Assembly (NCBI GenBank): GCA_964645645.1 | Contig: CAZYBC010000003.1 | Coordinates: forward strand, 15,404-79,403 | Source: CAZYBC01 sp964645645 | GTDB lineage: Bacteria > Patescibacteriota > Microgenomatia > UBA1400 > PJMF01 | Direction: 5' to 3' | DNA: 64,000 bases | Part shown: one piece after another, positions 9,196 to 18,727 of the stretch | How positions within the stretch are numbered: the first letter of the stretch is position 1 | Layout: each line of letters opens with the position of its first letter | Position numbers and translations under genes: made by a program | Notes under the pieces: model-generated | The model's database searches: none | The model's input: only the letters and a program-made list of their open reading frames with translations | What the model was told of the DNA's origin: nothing

Positions 9196-9720
9196 AGATT
9201 TTAACTCCAATTACCATATAATACGCTAAGAATATATCATTTACACTAGTATCCACATATCTAATGCTAACAATGACTTTTTTGAGTGCCTAGAAAAAAT
9301 TTGAAGAGATATAACTACCTTTGAATTTTTAATGCGTTGTGCAATTGCCAAAAAAAACAAAAATAGGGATACATAATGAAAAAAGTTGATGATAATAAAG
9401 CATAAAAAAAGTTTAGATTGACCTAATCTAAGCTTGTTTTACATTTCTAGTAAAAACGCTACAAGTTATGGGATTATTAATCTGGAAACAAGTTTTCATT
9501 CCATAGATCAGACACGAATTTTTTTCCTAACTTAACTTCCATTAACTCTTAACTATTTCAAATTAACGAGATCCACTAATTTGTCATCTTTTTGTCATAA
9601 TTTATTGGTATTATTATATAAATACCACTAAACTATTTTGATCTATTTATAAACACTCAAATTGTGGTTATATTTGGTGTTTATTCGTTTCACAGATCAG
9701 GATAAAATAGACTAATATAT
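9196..9720. other. 525-bp AT-rich intergenic region with a minus-strand hairpin
   Basis: No convincing ORF lies between the divergent SIR2-like and restriction genes. A hairpin (TTAGATT 9413-9419 with AATCTAA 9425-9431) is flanked by seven A on its left and reads as an intrinsic terminator on the minus strand. This suggests a short minus-strand transcript from about 9440-9720, possibly a small RNA. A TAAAAT box at 9703-9708 precedes the restriction gene by 12 nt. Confidence 0.4.
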
Positions 9721-12700
9721 ATGAACCTCTTCAACAAAAAACTTTTAGCCCAACATCTAGTTAAATATAATTTTCCTAACGGTCAACAATTAGAAGATAT
9801 CCAAAAAATCCTATCCGGTTGGCAAAAAGCTCTAAAAGACAGCAATCTTGATCGTACTAAAGAAACTAGTATTCAAGGTCAATTCTTAACTAAATTTTTT
9901 GAAACTATTCTTGGATACGACACGCAAACATCTGGCAAAGAACTTTGGCATTTAAACCAAGAACCTAAAACCGAAGTTGATGCACAAGAGGCTGATGGAG
10001 CATTAGGCTTTTTTACCAAAAATTCAAGTAAAGTTTTAGCAGTCATTGAACTTAAAGATGCAAAAACTTCTCTAGACAAAAAACAATCTGGCAGAATCGG
10101 TAAACTCACGCCAGTTGAACAAGCTTTTCAATATCTTAATAAATTTGATGGCTGTAAGTGGGCAATTGTTGCAAACTTTAGAGAGATTAGAATTTACAGC
10201 AAACTTCGAGGCCAAGGTTTCTATGAAAAATTTGATATTATTAGCCTGACAGAAGAACCTGAATTTAAACGTTTTTATTACATTTTTAATAAAAATAATC
10301 TTATTAATGAAGGTAAAATATCAGTTACTGAATCTTTAGCTGCTGATACTACTGTCCAAGAAGAAAATATCACCAAAAAATTCTATGAGCAGTACAAAGA
10401 AATTAGACTTAAAGTTCTTAATCATTTATTTGAATACAATCCACAGGTTGATCGCTTAGTGCTAGTAGAAAAAACTCAAAAATTATTAGATAGATTATTG
10501 TTTACTTTAGTCTGTGAAGACTCAACCACCCTTTTACCAACACACATTGTTAAAACCACCTATGATAGAAGTTTTCAATCCTTTGCTCTATCTGGCAACA
10601 ATCAGCGAGTCTGGCTAAACTTTAAAGGCTTGTTTAAAGCTATTGATGAAGGTGTTAAGGATATCGATCCGCCAATCAATAAATATAACGGTGGTTTATT
10701 CAAAAATGATGAAATTTTAGATAATTTGATTATTAAAGATGACATCTGGAAAGAAATTATCAAGCTTACTCAATATGATTTTGAAAGCGATCTAAACGTC
10801 AATGTTCTGGGTCATATCTTTGAACAAAGTATTAGTGACCTAGAAGAAATCAAAGCTCAAGTTGAGGGTGAAGCGGTTGATAAGAAAAAATCATTACGAA
10901 AAAAACAAGGTATTTTTTATACTCCAGAATACATTACCAAATTTATTGTTGAAAATACTGTGGGTAAATACCTAGAAAAAAATCCTGATAAACTCAAAAC
11001 TATCAAAATTCTTGATCCTGCTTGCGGTAGTGGAGCATTTTTAAATCAAGCTCATTCATTCTTGCTCAATCAATACAAGGTTAGAGATGAAGAAAAGCAA
11101 CTAGAATTACAAAAGCAAGGGAAAGCCACTAGTTTATTTGATCTAAGTTGGGTAGAAAATGATAAAACTATTTTACTTAATAATTTATATGGAGTTGACT
11201 TAAGCCCTGAGAGTGTCGAAATTACCAAGCTTGCTCTGTGGCTGAAAACTGCCAAGGCTACTGAACCACTGCAAAATCTAGACAATAATATTAAGTGTGG
11301 TAACTCACTGATTGATGATCCAGAAATTGCTGGTGATAAAGCATTTAATTGGAATACTGAATTTAAAGACATTATGGATGAAGGCGGATTTGATGTGATT
11401 ATTGGGAATCCACCGTATGTGTACGCTAGGGAAAAAATTTCTTTTAACGAAAAGGAATATTTCAACTCTGAATATTTATCAGCTGAATATCAGCTCAACA
11501 CTTTTGTTTTATTTATAGAAAAATCAATTAAACTCTTGAAAGATAAAGGATTGCTTGGTTTTATTATTCCCAATAGTTTACTAAAAATTGGTTCAATTTC
11601 AAAATTAAGAAAATACATTTTAGACAATACATCTGTCAATATTATAGTAAGTTTGTCTGGGTATTCATTTGAGAGTGTTAATGTGGAAACCGTAATACTT
11701 GTGGTCCAAAAAAACTCAAAAAATTCATATGTAGATGTAAAGAAAATTGAATCAGATACTGATATATATTCACAAGAATCATTTTCTGTTAATAGCTCAA
11801 GATGGAAAACGAATCAAAACTATGAATTTGATATTTTCTCATCAGATTCCGACTTAAAGCTGATCAGTAAAATTCAAACAAGCTCTCAAACTCTTGAGAG
11901 CTTGTTTAACGTAAAGGCTGGACTTCAAGCATACGAAAAAGGCAAAGGAAATCCAGTTCAAAATGAAGAAGATGTTAGGAATAGACCATATGACTTCCAA
12001 ACTAAGGTTGATGAAAATACCCATAAATATTTAGAAGGAAAAAATATATCAAGATATCTTATCCAAGGATTTAGTTACTGGCTTAAATACGGTGATAACT
12101 TAGCTGCACCAAGATCATTCGATATTTTTTGTAGACCAAGAATATTGATCAGGGAAATAACAAATAACCAACCATACTGCTTTCATGCATCCTATGTTGA
12201 AGAAACTTTTTTAAATAATAGAAGCATCATCAATGTGTTGGATCCCCAAAATGATAGGCAGAAATTGCTGAATTTATTGGCAATAATCAATAGCAAACTA
12301 GCATCATGGTATTTCGTTAAAACTAATCCAAAAGCCAATAGATCAATGTTTCCAAAGCTGATTCTTAGAGATCTAGCAAATTTTCCCATTACTTTACCCA
12401 AAAACAAGATAAATCTGGATAAAGTAGAAAAATTAATAATCAAAATTTCAAAATTAAATACAAAACTGTTCACTGAAAAAGGTAGATTGAATGAAATTAT
12501 TGTTTCAAAATTTAAGTTAAAAAATAAAACAAACTTAATCAATTTTTACCAACTCGGTTGGAACGGATTCATTGCAGAACTTGAAAAACAAAAAGTTAAA
12601 CTTGATGTCAGTGAACAAGATAAACTTAATAAGTGGTTCAACAAAGTTGGAAAGTCTTTATTGGATCTTGAACAAGAAATTAGTGATCTAGACAGACAAA

Positions 12701-12768
12701 TTGATCAATTTGTCTATGAGCTTTATGACTTAACCAAAGAAGAAATAAAATTAATAGAAAAAGAATAA
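9721..12768 (+). CDS. Type IIG restriction-modification enzyme (nuclease, Eco57I-like methylase and specificity domains)
   Basis: A single 1015-residue polypeptide. The N-terminal PD-(D/E)XK nuclease has Asp92 in EADGAL and Glu110/Lys112 in AVIELKDA. A helical linker (about 200-400) contains GHIFEQSISDLEE and GIFYTPEYI, common just before the methylase. The N6-adenine methylase has motif I DPACGSGAF (from Asp432) and motif IV NPPY (563-566). A C-terminal TaqI-type target-recognition region (about 690-1000) includes YLEGKNISRY and ends in a coiled coil. One protein would therefore cut and methylate. The next gene follows after 12 nt and is likely co-transcribed. Confidence 0.92.
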   Translation: MNLFNKKLLAQHLVKYNFPNGQQLEDIQKILSGWQKALKDSNLDRTKETSIQGQFLTKFFETILGYDTQTSGKELWHLNQEPKTEVDAQEADGALGFFTKNSSKVLAVIELKDAKTSLDKKQSGRIGKLTPVEQAFQYLNKFDGCKWAIVANFREIRIYSKLRGQGFYEKFDIISLTEEPEFKRFYYIFNKNNLINEGKISVTESLAADTTVQEENITKKFYEQYKEIRLKVLNHLFEYNPQVDRLVLVEKTQKLLDRLLFTLVCEDSTTLLPTHIVKTTYDRSFQSFALSGNNQRVWLNFKGLFKAIDEGVKDIDPPINKYNGGLFKNDEILDNLIIKDDIWKEIIKLTQYDFESDLNVNVLGHIFEQSISDLEEIKAQVEGEAVDKKKSLRKKQGIFYTPEYITKFIVENTVGKYLEKNPDKLKTIKILDPACGSGAFLNQAHSFLLNQYKVRDEEKQLELQKQGKATSLFDLSWVENDKTILLNNLYGVDLSPESVEITKLALWLKTAKATEPLQNLDNNIKCGNSLIDDPEIAGDKAFNWNTEFKDIMDEGGFDVIIGNPPYVYAREKISFNEKEYFNSEYLSAEYQLNTFVLFIEKSIKLLKDKGLLGFIIPNSLLKIGSISKLRKYILDNTSVNIIVSLSGYSFESVNVETVILVVQKNSKNSYVDVKKIESDTDIYSQESFSVNSSRWKTNQNYEFDIFSSDSDLKLISKIQTSSQTLESLFNVKAGLQAYEKGKGNPVQNEEDVRNRPYDFQTKVDENTHKYLEGKNISRYLIQGFSYWLKYGDNLAAPRSFDIFCRPRILIREITNNQPYCFHASYVEETFLNNRSIINVLDPQNDRQKLLNLLAIINSKLASWYFVKTNPKANRSMFPKLILRDLANFPITLPKNKINLDKVEKLIIKISKLNTKLFTEKGRLNEIIVSKFKLKNKTNLINFYQLGWNGFIAELEKQKVKLDVSEQDKLNKWFNKVGKSLLDLEQEISDLDRQIDQFVYELYDLTKEEIKLIEKE

Positions 12769-12780
12769 TAATAACTTAAA

Positions 12781-13551
12781 ATGACACAAACAAAAATAGC
12801 AGAGCTACAAGAAGAATTAAAAAACATCAAAAGTTATTTTATTGCTGATGGAAGATATTCTTTAGATGGATTAGTAAAGTGGTCAGCAAAAACAGCTGCT
12901 TTTTTTGAAACCGTTGGAGTTCCTCAAAATGTTATTGATCATTTTTTAATAATTTTTAACATAAATTATCTTAAAGAAAAAGAAATATCACCTCTAGAAA
13001 GAGATCCAAGAGATGGAGCTTTCGTTTACTTTAAAAAATTTTCAGAAGATCGATTAATGCCTCTTTGGATAGCCATTGAATATGCAGAAATCAAAATAAA
13101 GTATATGCAGTTTGAGGAATCATTGGTTCCAAGATGGTTGCTATCAACACTTTCAAATAAAAAAGGGGTTGAACACATTTCTTCTGCACTACAGGCTTTG
13201 GATCAAGCATTTGAAAATAGATCAGCAAAAGACATTTTGAATCACTCCAATTCATTGTTGGAGAGCATACTTAACCTAGATAGTAGACTTACTACTAAAG
13301 ATCTAGGTCCAAAACTACAAACTTTATCAGAAGATAGAGATGGAAAAATTCGTTATAAGTTTGGTGGTCTTAGTTGTGATTTTTTTAGAGGTATTAATGC
13401 CTCAAGACTGATAAGAAATGAAAGAGTAGTGCATTCAAATATAGGAATGAATCATAACATCCCATTTATTGTTGGAGCATCATCAGCTTATCTAGTTGTT
13501 ACCCTGCTTGAAGCAACGTTGTCTGCTGGAAAACTAGTTAAGTTAACATAA
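12781..13551 (+). CDS. HEPN/Abi-C-like protein paired with the restriction enzyme
   Basis: A 256-residue protein of no certain family. Its C-terminal half resembles abortive-infection C-terminal/HEPN helical domains: paired helices around LEQ-like segments, then INASRLIRNERVVHSN, which fits the R-x4-6-H HEPN motif, and a hydrophobic last helix (AYLVVTLLEATLSA). HEPN domains are often RNases in toxin or anti-phage systems. The 12-nt spacing after the type IIG gene suggests a linked defence cassette. A structural or immune-regulatory role without catalysis is equally possible. Confidence 0.5.
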   Translation: MTQTKIAELQEELKNIKSYFIADGRYSLDGLVKWSAKTAAFFETVGVPQNVIDHFLIIFNINYLKEKEISPLERDPRDGAFVYFKKFSEDRLMPLWIAIEYAEIKIKYMQFEESLVPRWLLSTLSNKKGVEHISSALQALDQAFENRSAKDILNHSNSLLESILNLDSRLTTKDLGPKLQTLSEDRDGKIRYKFGGLSCDFFRGINASRLIRNERVVHSNIGMNHNIPFIVGASSAYLVVTLLEATLSAGKLVKLT

Positions 13552-13695
13552 CTCTCACCTTGCTTGCTTAACACTAGCTAGGTTATATTTTTGTGATTTT
13601 GGTCTTGAATCTGTATTAAAAACGAAGAATTCTATAGGTTTTTCTATCTGAAAGAATGTTATAATTTCATTCCAAAGGTCCGACAAAAGTTTATA

Positions 13696-13729
13696 AAAAA
13701 ATCCCCAGATTTCATACTGGGGATTTTTT
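13696..13729. terminator. Bidirectional intrinsic terminator
   Basis: AAAAAATCCCCAG (13696-13708) pairs with CTGGGGATTTTTT (13717-13729) around an 8-nt loop. With A-runs on one side and T-runs on the other it can end both the plus-strand HEPN-like gene and the minus-strand gene ending at 13747. Confidence 0.85.
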
Positions 13730-13746
13730 AAATCTTACTTACTCAT

Positions 13747-15141
13747 TTACCGATTTAATAAGAAATAAAGTTTTCCAGTCGCTAAAGGTGTAGCCCAATT
13801 AGTATAGTTACCAACAATATAAGAGGCTTTAACTTTAGGATTATTATCTCTAGTAAGCATAAAACGATTAATGTTAGCATCTGCTTTAATAATTGATTCT
13901 GTATAATCAATATTATTAGTATAAGGATTGTAAATTATCTCTTTAATTTCATGTCTAAAAGAGGAGTAAAGAGCAATTTTACCGTCAGCTAAAGTTTCTG
14001 AATCCCATAAAACAATCCTATCAGCTTTAGCTTCTCGATAATTTAAGACTGTTTTTTTCCATTCTCCATTAAGATATCGTAAATTATAAAGTTGATAAAA
14101 TTGTTGACCATTAGCATCAGTGATTAAATCAGTTGCAAAAATTATGGGAGCTCCTTCAGCGGTAAATCCTAAACATAGAGTAAGATTAGAGCCAGCTGTA
14201 CTCATAGTTGGTTTTTTTTCAACCAGGGTAAGAGCCATCTTAGGCCCAACTTTTTTACCATCAATCGTCTCTAATTTATCTGTTTTAGTATTAAAAATTC
14301 CAAAAAAATTATGGCCGTAATAAGCACCATAATTACCCCTTAAACTCCACAAAATAGCTAATTTATGCCTTTCTTTAGGCATGGGTAAAATAGAAGCCAC
14401 AGAAGTGTTATTCCAATTAATAGTTTCATTATTGAATTGTTCTTCTCTCCTTTGATAAGTAATGTACTGAATAGGTTTACTCCAAGCCTTAGTGTCATAA
14501 TCATATTTGACATAATATTGAGTCCCTTTTACATAATAAGCTTGATCTTTTTTACCTTCTGGATAAAGAGTATCGCGATAAAAGTAATACAACGCATTAT
14601 TTCCTGGCATAGCTACTCCATAAGTAGCTCTAAAAGTATCTGGAATTTCCACTAAATTAGAACCGTCAAAACTACTGAAATGTAAATTGTGATTAGCATG
14701 GTAAGATTCCATGACTGCGAATTCATCTTGATCTAATCTGAAAAGCTGAGGATAATTATGTGAATCACTTTTTACAGCTGGTTCAAAAATTCGTCTTTCT
14801 GTAACTTTTTCAGTTTTATGGTCAAAAGAGGCTAAATAAGGAGCTGTTTCTGAAAGGCCATTAGGCATTTTACCAGCAGGGTAAACAATGTAAGTTCTAT
14901 TGGTATTATTGTCATATATCATTGTTCCCCAACCCATATTTCTACCAGGGGCACCAACTACTTCAGTGATATTAGAAGCAATTAAAACTGAACGATATCT
15001 ATCTACTGCTGCTGAAGCATCTTCTGGATTGACGTTTTTTTTGCTGTTTAACATGGCCACACTGGCCAACAAACTCACTCCAGCAATTAAGATAAAACAA
15101 ATGCTAATTATGGTGATTAAAAATTTTCTGTTTTTGTACAT
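13747..15141 (-). CDS. Secreted or membrane-anchored beta-propeller-like hypothetical protein
   Basis: A 464-residue protein with an N-terminal signal anchor (about 7-31, LITIISICFILIAGVSLLASVAML) followed by an extracytoplasmic domain. The body has repeated short beta-rich units with motifs such as NRTYIVYPAGKMP, DEFAVMESYH, HKLAILWSLRGNYGAY and GKIALYSSFRHE. These resemble BNR/sialidase-like propeller blades, but I see no clear Asp-box series or catalytic residues. It stands alone between two terminators or promoters. The function is unknown. Confidence 0.6.
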   Translation of the reverse strand: MYKNRKFLITIISICFILIAGVSLLASVAMLNSKKNVNPEDASAAVDRYRSVLIASNITEVVGAPGRNMGWGTMIYDNNTNRTYIVYPAGKMPNGLSETAPYLASFDHKTEKVTERRIFEPAVKSDSHNYPQLFRLDQDEFAVMESYHANHNLHFSSFDGSNLVEIPDTFRATYGVAMPGNNALYYFYRDTLYPEGKKDQAYYVKGTQYYVKYDYDTKAWSKPIQYITYQRREEQFNNETINWNNTSVASILPMPKERHKLAILWSLRGNYGAYYGHNFFGIFNTKTDKLETIDGKKVGPKMALTLVEKKPTMSTAGSNLTLCLGFTAEGAPIIFATDLITDANGQQFYQLYNLRYLNGEWKKTVLNYREAKADRIVLWDSETLADGKIALYSSFRHEIKEIIYNPYTNNIDYTESIIKADANINRFMLTRDNNPKVKASYIVGNYTNWATPLATGKLYFLLNR

Positions 15142-15220
15142 AAACTAAAACTAATTTATAGATATTTTCATAATACACTATTTATACTAATAATTGCTAA
15201 TGCAAAGTAAAACTGGCTGA

Positions 15221-15234
15221 TATAATCACTGATT
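15221..15234 (+). promoter_or_regulatory. -10 box TATAAT, leaderless start
   Basis: TATAAT (15221-15226) is followed by 8 nt (CACTGATT) and ATG 15235, leaving no room for a Shine-Dalgarno site. Confidence 0.6.
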
Positions 15235-15483
15235 ATGTCCTTAAAATATCCATTCCCCTTTAAAACTAGTTCAGCTCATTCTGAAAAAATTTCTAAAAAA
15301 ATTGATCTAAATCAATTTCAAAAAGAAAACTTACAAAATCAGCTTGATGATCTAACTAAACAACAACAACGACTTAAAGCAGCAGTTAATATTGGTGCTA
15401 AATCATTTGAAAGTTTTATTAAAGCACGTAGTGAAATCGTAAAAAATAGAATTGCTGATTTACAAGCTAGATTAAAAGATTAA
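15235..15483 (+). CDS. Small coiled-coil hypothetical protein
   Basis: An 82-residue, highly charged protein, predicted helical for most of its length (about 20-80: EKENLQNQLDDLTKQQQRLK and later KNRIADLQARLKD). No membrane segment or known family is recognised. A well-placed -10 box directly in front supports it being real. It precedes recQ by about 40 nt on the same strand and may be co-transcribed. Confidence 0.65.
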   Translation: MSLKYPFPFKTSSAHSEKISKKIDLNQFQKENLQNQLDDLTKQQQRLKAAVNIGAKSFESFIKARSEIVKNRIADLQARLKD

Positions 15484-15524
15484 CTGTCAGTTGTTTGTTA
15501 AGATTAGCGCTTAAGCTAAAATTA

Positions 15525-16955
15525 ATGTCAACTTTTTCCAATCTGCTTTTAGCTAAACAAACCTTACAAAAATACTTTCATTATCAAGACTTTAGACCAA
15601 AGCAAACAGCCATTGTTCAAAGCATTCTCAATCAGCATGATACTTTAGCTATCTTAGCAACCGGAGGAGGAAAATCAATTTGTTTTCAGATCCCTGGCTT
15701 AATTTTTGCCGGAACAACTTTAGTGATTTCTCCTTTAATTTCTTTAATGAAAGATCAAGTAGCTCATTTAGCCGCTAAAAAAATTCCCGCTAGTTTCTTA
15801 AATAGTAGCCTTGATAAAGCAGAACAACAGCAGCGCTTAAAAAATTTAGCCAAACAAAAATACAAATTTTTTTATCTCGCTCCAGAAAGATTAGACAATC
15901 CTCAGTTAATTAAAATTTGCCAAGCCATCAAGATTCCTTTATTGGTCATTGATGAGGCTCACTGTATCTCTTTATGGGGGCACAATTTTAGACCAAATTA
16001 TCTTAAAATTAATCATTTTATTAAACAGCTTCAACCAAGACCCACTGTAGCTAGCTTTACAGCTACCGCCACACCATTAGTAATTAAAGACATTAAGCAA
16101 TCTTTAAAACTCAATCATCCTCAGCTATTCATTAATTCTTTTGTACGACCTAATTTGCAATTAATTATTTATCATTGTCAAGAAAATTTTTTAAAAGAAA
16201 TTTTATTATTTTGTTTGCTAAAAAAACACTTAAATCAAGCTGGCATTATTTACACCGCTACTCGCAAAGAAGCAGAACGGCTTTATCAATTAATTAAAAA
16301 TTATGATTTTAAACAACAATTTAAATTAGCTTTTTATCATGGTGGCCTAGATCACCGACAACGTGACCAAATTCAAGAAGATTTTTTAACTGATAAAATT
16401 AAAATTATCATTGCTACCAACGCTTTTGGCATGGGAGTTGATAAAAGTAATATCAGATTTGTAATTCACTACCAAATTCCTGGTTGTTTGGAAAATTACA
16501 GCCAAGAAATTGGACGAGCGGGGAGAGATCAACAAGCGGCAGTTTGCTATTTGTTGTTTTATCAACCTGACATATTAATTCAACAACAATTTATAGCAAA
16601 TAAAAAAAATTTAGTTGACCAACAACAGATTGAGCAAACTAAACTAAAAAAAATGTTAGCCTTTGTCACTGAGCCAGGTTGTTTACAACAAAAAATTGCT
16701 CAATATTTTCAACAAAAACCAATATCTACTTGTAACCAATGTAGTAACTGTGTTAAGCCTCAGCTTCCAATTGACCCAATTTTTAAACAACGGTATATTC
16801 AGCTTCATCAAACTTTATCGCAATTAGCAATTGAAGATTTCCCGATTATTGAAAAAACTCAACTTTTACTTGCTTTACACCAGCCTCAAAACAAAGACCA
16901 ATTATTAAAAATTGCTGGAGTAGGGCGGGGGCTTTGCCAATATTTAAATTTTTAA
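15525..16955 (+). CDS. recQ: ATP-dependent DNA helicase RecQ
   Basis: A superfamily 2 helicase of 476 residues from ATG 15525. Motif 0 is FRPKQTAIVQ, motif I ATGGGKSICFQIP, motif II DEAH in VIDEAHCISLWGHNFRPNY, motif III SFTATATP, motif V ATNAFGMGVDKSNIRFVIH, and motif VI QEIGRAGRD. A zinc-binding cluster follows (CLQQK..., CNQCSNC). The winged-helix domain is short, the HRDC domain appears missing, and only a short tail (QLLKIAGVGRGLCQYLNF) follows. The enzyme unwinds DNA 3'-5' in repair and recombination. Its stop codon is the first codon of a stem-loop. Confidence 0.92.
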   Translation: MSTFSNLLLAKQTLQKYFHYQDFRPKQTAIVQSILNQHDTLAILATGGGKSICFQIPGLIFAGTTLVISPLISLMKDQVAHLAAKKIPASFLNSSLDKAEQQQRLKNLAKQKYKFFYLAPERLDNPQLIKICQAIKIPLLVIDEAHCISLWGHNFRPNYLKINHFIKQLQPRPTVASFTATATPLVIKDIKQSLKLNHPQLFINSFVRPNLQLIIYHCQENFLKEILLFCLLKKHLNQAGIIYTATRKEAERLYQLIKNYDFKQQFKLAFYHGGLDHRQRDQIQEDFLTDKIKIIIATNAFGMGVDKSNIRFVIHYQIPGCLENYSQEIGRAGRDQQAAVCYLLFYQPDILIQQQFIANKKNLVDQQQIEQTKLKKMLAFVTEPGCLQQKIAQYFQQKPISTCNQCSNCVKPQLPIDPIFKQRYIQLHQTLSQLAIEDFPIIEKTQLLLALHQPQNKDQLLKIAGVGRGLCQYLNF

Positions 16956-16990
16956 GTCAGGGCTACGCTCAAAGGGCGTGGCTTGACTTA
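16953..16990. repeat. Stem-loop beginning at the recQ stop codon
   Basis: TAAGTCA (16953-16959), whose TAA is the recQ stop, pairs with TGACTTA (16984-16990). An inner stem GCTACGC/GCGTGGC (one G-T pair) closes a short loop. No T-run follows. The layout resembles the gene-end hairpins elsewhere in the window but with a different loop. Confidence 0.6.
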
Positions 16991-17002
16991 GCCATAGTGG
17001 AA

Positions 17003-17030
17003 AAAAAACTCCCCCCGCAGGGGGAGTTAA
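17003..17030 (-). terminator. Intrinsic terminator of the 17071-17610 gene
   Basis: On the minus strand AACTCCCCCTGCGGGGGGAG forms a GC-rich hairpin that is followed by eight T. It lies 41 nt past the stop codon of the minus-strand gene. Confidence 0.85.
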
Positions 17031-17070
17031 ATCATTTTGGTTTTTAACCAACGGTGAGGTTTTTAAAAAT

Positions 17071-17610
17071 TTACTCAGTAGCTTGATGAAGCATCATGCC
17101 TCTACCTTTGCCTTGAGGACCATTTTCAAACTCACCTCTGCCCAGATTAAAATATTTCATATCAATCCCATTTGCTTCTGCCCAAGCTTTTAATTCAGCT
17201 TGTCTGTTTTCTCGTTCAGTTTTTTCGGCTTGCATTTGAGTTTGACGTTCTTCTGCGCTTAAATTTTTCCAATCTTCACCTTTAGGGCCTCGATTTTGAT
17301 TTTGTTGTTGTAACTCTTGATGTTTGGCTAAAATTAAAGCTTTTTGTTCAGCAGTAAGTTCTCCAGCTGTGACAGCTTCTTCTAATTTAGCTTCAAACCT
17401 AGCTTGATTTTCTTGCTGTCTAGCTTGTTGATCTTCTTGAAAAACAGTTTCTACTTCTTCTTTTTTAAGACCAAATTTAGCTACTAAACGATCAACAATC
17501 GATTGATGATTGTTTTGACCTTCTTGAGCGTTGACTGGTCTCGTAAGAAAAATCCCAGTGCCAACTGCTGTCATTAATAAGGCAGCTGGAATAATCAATT
17601 TTTTATTCAT
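17071..17610 (-). CDS. Secreted Spy/DUF2680-like small protein
   Basis: A 179-residue exported protein: basic N-terminus, hydrophobic core (LIIPAALLMTAVGTGIFL) and cleavage near PVNAQE. The mature part is helical and rich in Q, E, A and R. It contains VDRLVAKFGLKKEEVETVFQE and GELTAEQKALILAKHQELQ, the repeated helix-turn-helix pattern of DUF2680/Spy-like envelope proteins. The C-terminus is Gly/Arg-rich. It is encoded just downstream of a sensor kinase/regulator pair, so it may be an envelope-stress target of that system; this is inference. Confidence 0.7.
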   Translation of the reverse strand: MNKKLIIPAALLMTAVGTGIFLTRPVNAQEGQNNHQSIVDRLVAKFGLKKEEVETVFQEDQQARQQENQARFEAKLEEAVTAGELTAEQKALILAKHQELQQQNQNRGPKGEDWKNLSAEERQTQMQAEKTERENRQAELKAWAEANGIDMKYFNLGRGEFENGPQGKGRGMMLHQATE

Positions 17611-17698
17611 TGATCCCTTTCTTTTAAGATTAATTAATACTAAAGTTAATATACAAAACTAAGTTGAAAAGAAGTTGAAAAATAACAAGGAGTCTATC

Positions 17699-18727
17699 CT
17701 AGGCTTTATTTAAACTAAGTGTAAAAACACTACCTTTACCTAATTGGCTAGCTACTTTTAATGAGCCTTGATGTTTATCAACAATAGCCTTAGCAATTGC
17801 TAAACCCAAACCTACTCCTTGCTTAGCAGTTCTAGCTGTATCAACTTGATAAAAACGTTCAAAAATTTTATTAAGATGCTCTTTAGCAATTCCATCACCA
17901 AAGTCTTGAACAGCAAAATTAACCTGATTCTTCTGACTCAATATCAATTTAATTGAAGCTCCTTTTTTAGAATGCTTAATTGCATTATCCAACAAAATTG
18001 TTATTACCTGAGTAAAGGCGGCTGGCTCAACTCTTACAAAATGATCTTTTTTATCTGATTCCACTAAAATTTTAATTTTCTTATTTTTAATTAAAGCCCG
18101 TAAATTTAATAAGGCTTGATCTAATAAAGAATCTAAAGCTAAAACTTGAAATTGATAAATAGCCGTTTCATTTTTGGCCAAATCTAATAAACTTTGAGTT
18201 AATAGTTCTAATCTTTTAACATCTTCTAAATAGCTAATTAAAAGTTGTTGAGTTTTTGCTGGCAACTTTTGATCTAATAAATCTGCCTCAATCCCTGTTT
18301 TTAAGGCTGTTAGAGGTGTTCTTAATTCATGGGCTGCATCGCTAACAAAGCGCTGTTGTTGTTCTAACGACTCTTGCAATGGCGCTAAAGTTTTCCCTGA
18401 AACATAAAAACTCGCTAATAAAATAATAGCGCCAATATAAAGATTAATTAATAAAATTTGTTCTAATAAATCTTGACGAATTTTTAAATAATCTTCTGGG
18501 GCTACTCGCCAATTTCTTAACAAACCGGCTGGAGGAGGATTTAAAGGCTGGTTAAACTGATTCTGTAAGCGATCTTGCCAATGTTCAAATTGAGTTTTTA
18601 AAATTCCATTCACACGCCAATAAAGTAAGGCAGAAATTGTGCCAGTAATTGTTAAAGTAATTAATGTATAAAGTAAACTTAATTTTAACCTAGCTAAAAA
18701 AAAGGTTTTTTTATTTTGTGTATTCAT
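17699..18727 (-). CDS. Membrane sensor histidine kinase
   Basis: A 342-residue kinase with two transmembrane helices (about 15-36 and 90-109) around a short extracytoplasmic loop, leaving little room for a classical sensor domain. HisKA carries the phospho-acceptor His133 in SDAAHELRTPLTALK. HATPase_c has N box ILLDNAIKHS, G1 DFGDGI, and G2 GVGLGLAIAKAI. It overlaps the response-regulator gene by 17 nt, so the two are translationally linked. Its stimulus is unknown; the downstream secreted Spy-like protein hints at envelope stress. Confidence 0.93.
   Translation of the reverse strand: MNTQNKKTFFLARLKLSLLYTLITLTITGTISALLYWRVNGILKTQFEHWQDRLQNQFNQPLNPPPAGLLRNWRVAPEDYLKIRQDLLEQILLINLYIGAIILLASFYVSGKTLAPLQESLEQQQRFVSDAAHELRTPLTALKTGIEADLLDQKLPAKTQQLLISYLEDVKRLELLTQSLLDLAKNETAIYQFQVLALDSLLDQALLNLRALIKNKKIKILVESDKKDHFVRVEPAAFTQVITILLDNAIKHSKKGASIKLILSQKNQVNFAVQDFGDGIAKEHLNKIFERFYQVDTARTAKQGVGLGLAIAKAIVDKHQGSLKVASQLGKGSVFTLSLNKA

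Noticed and set aside
11070..11465. 131-codon minus-strand ORF
   Set aside because: Antisense shadow inside the methylase domain of the restriction enzyme.
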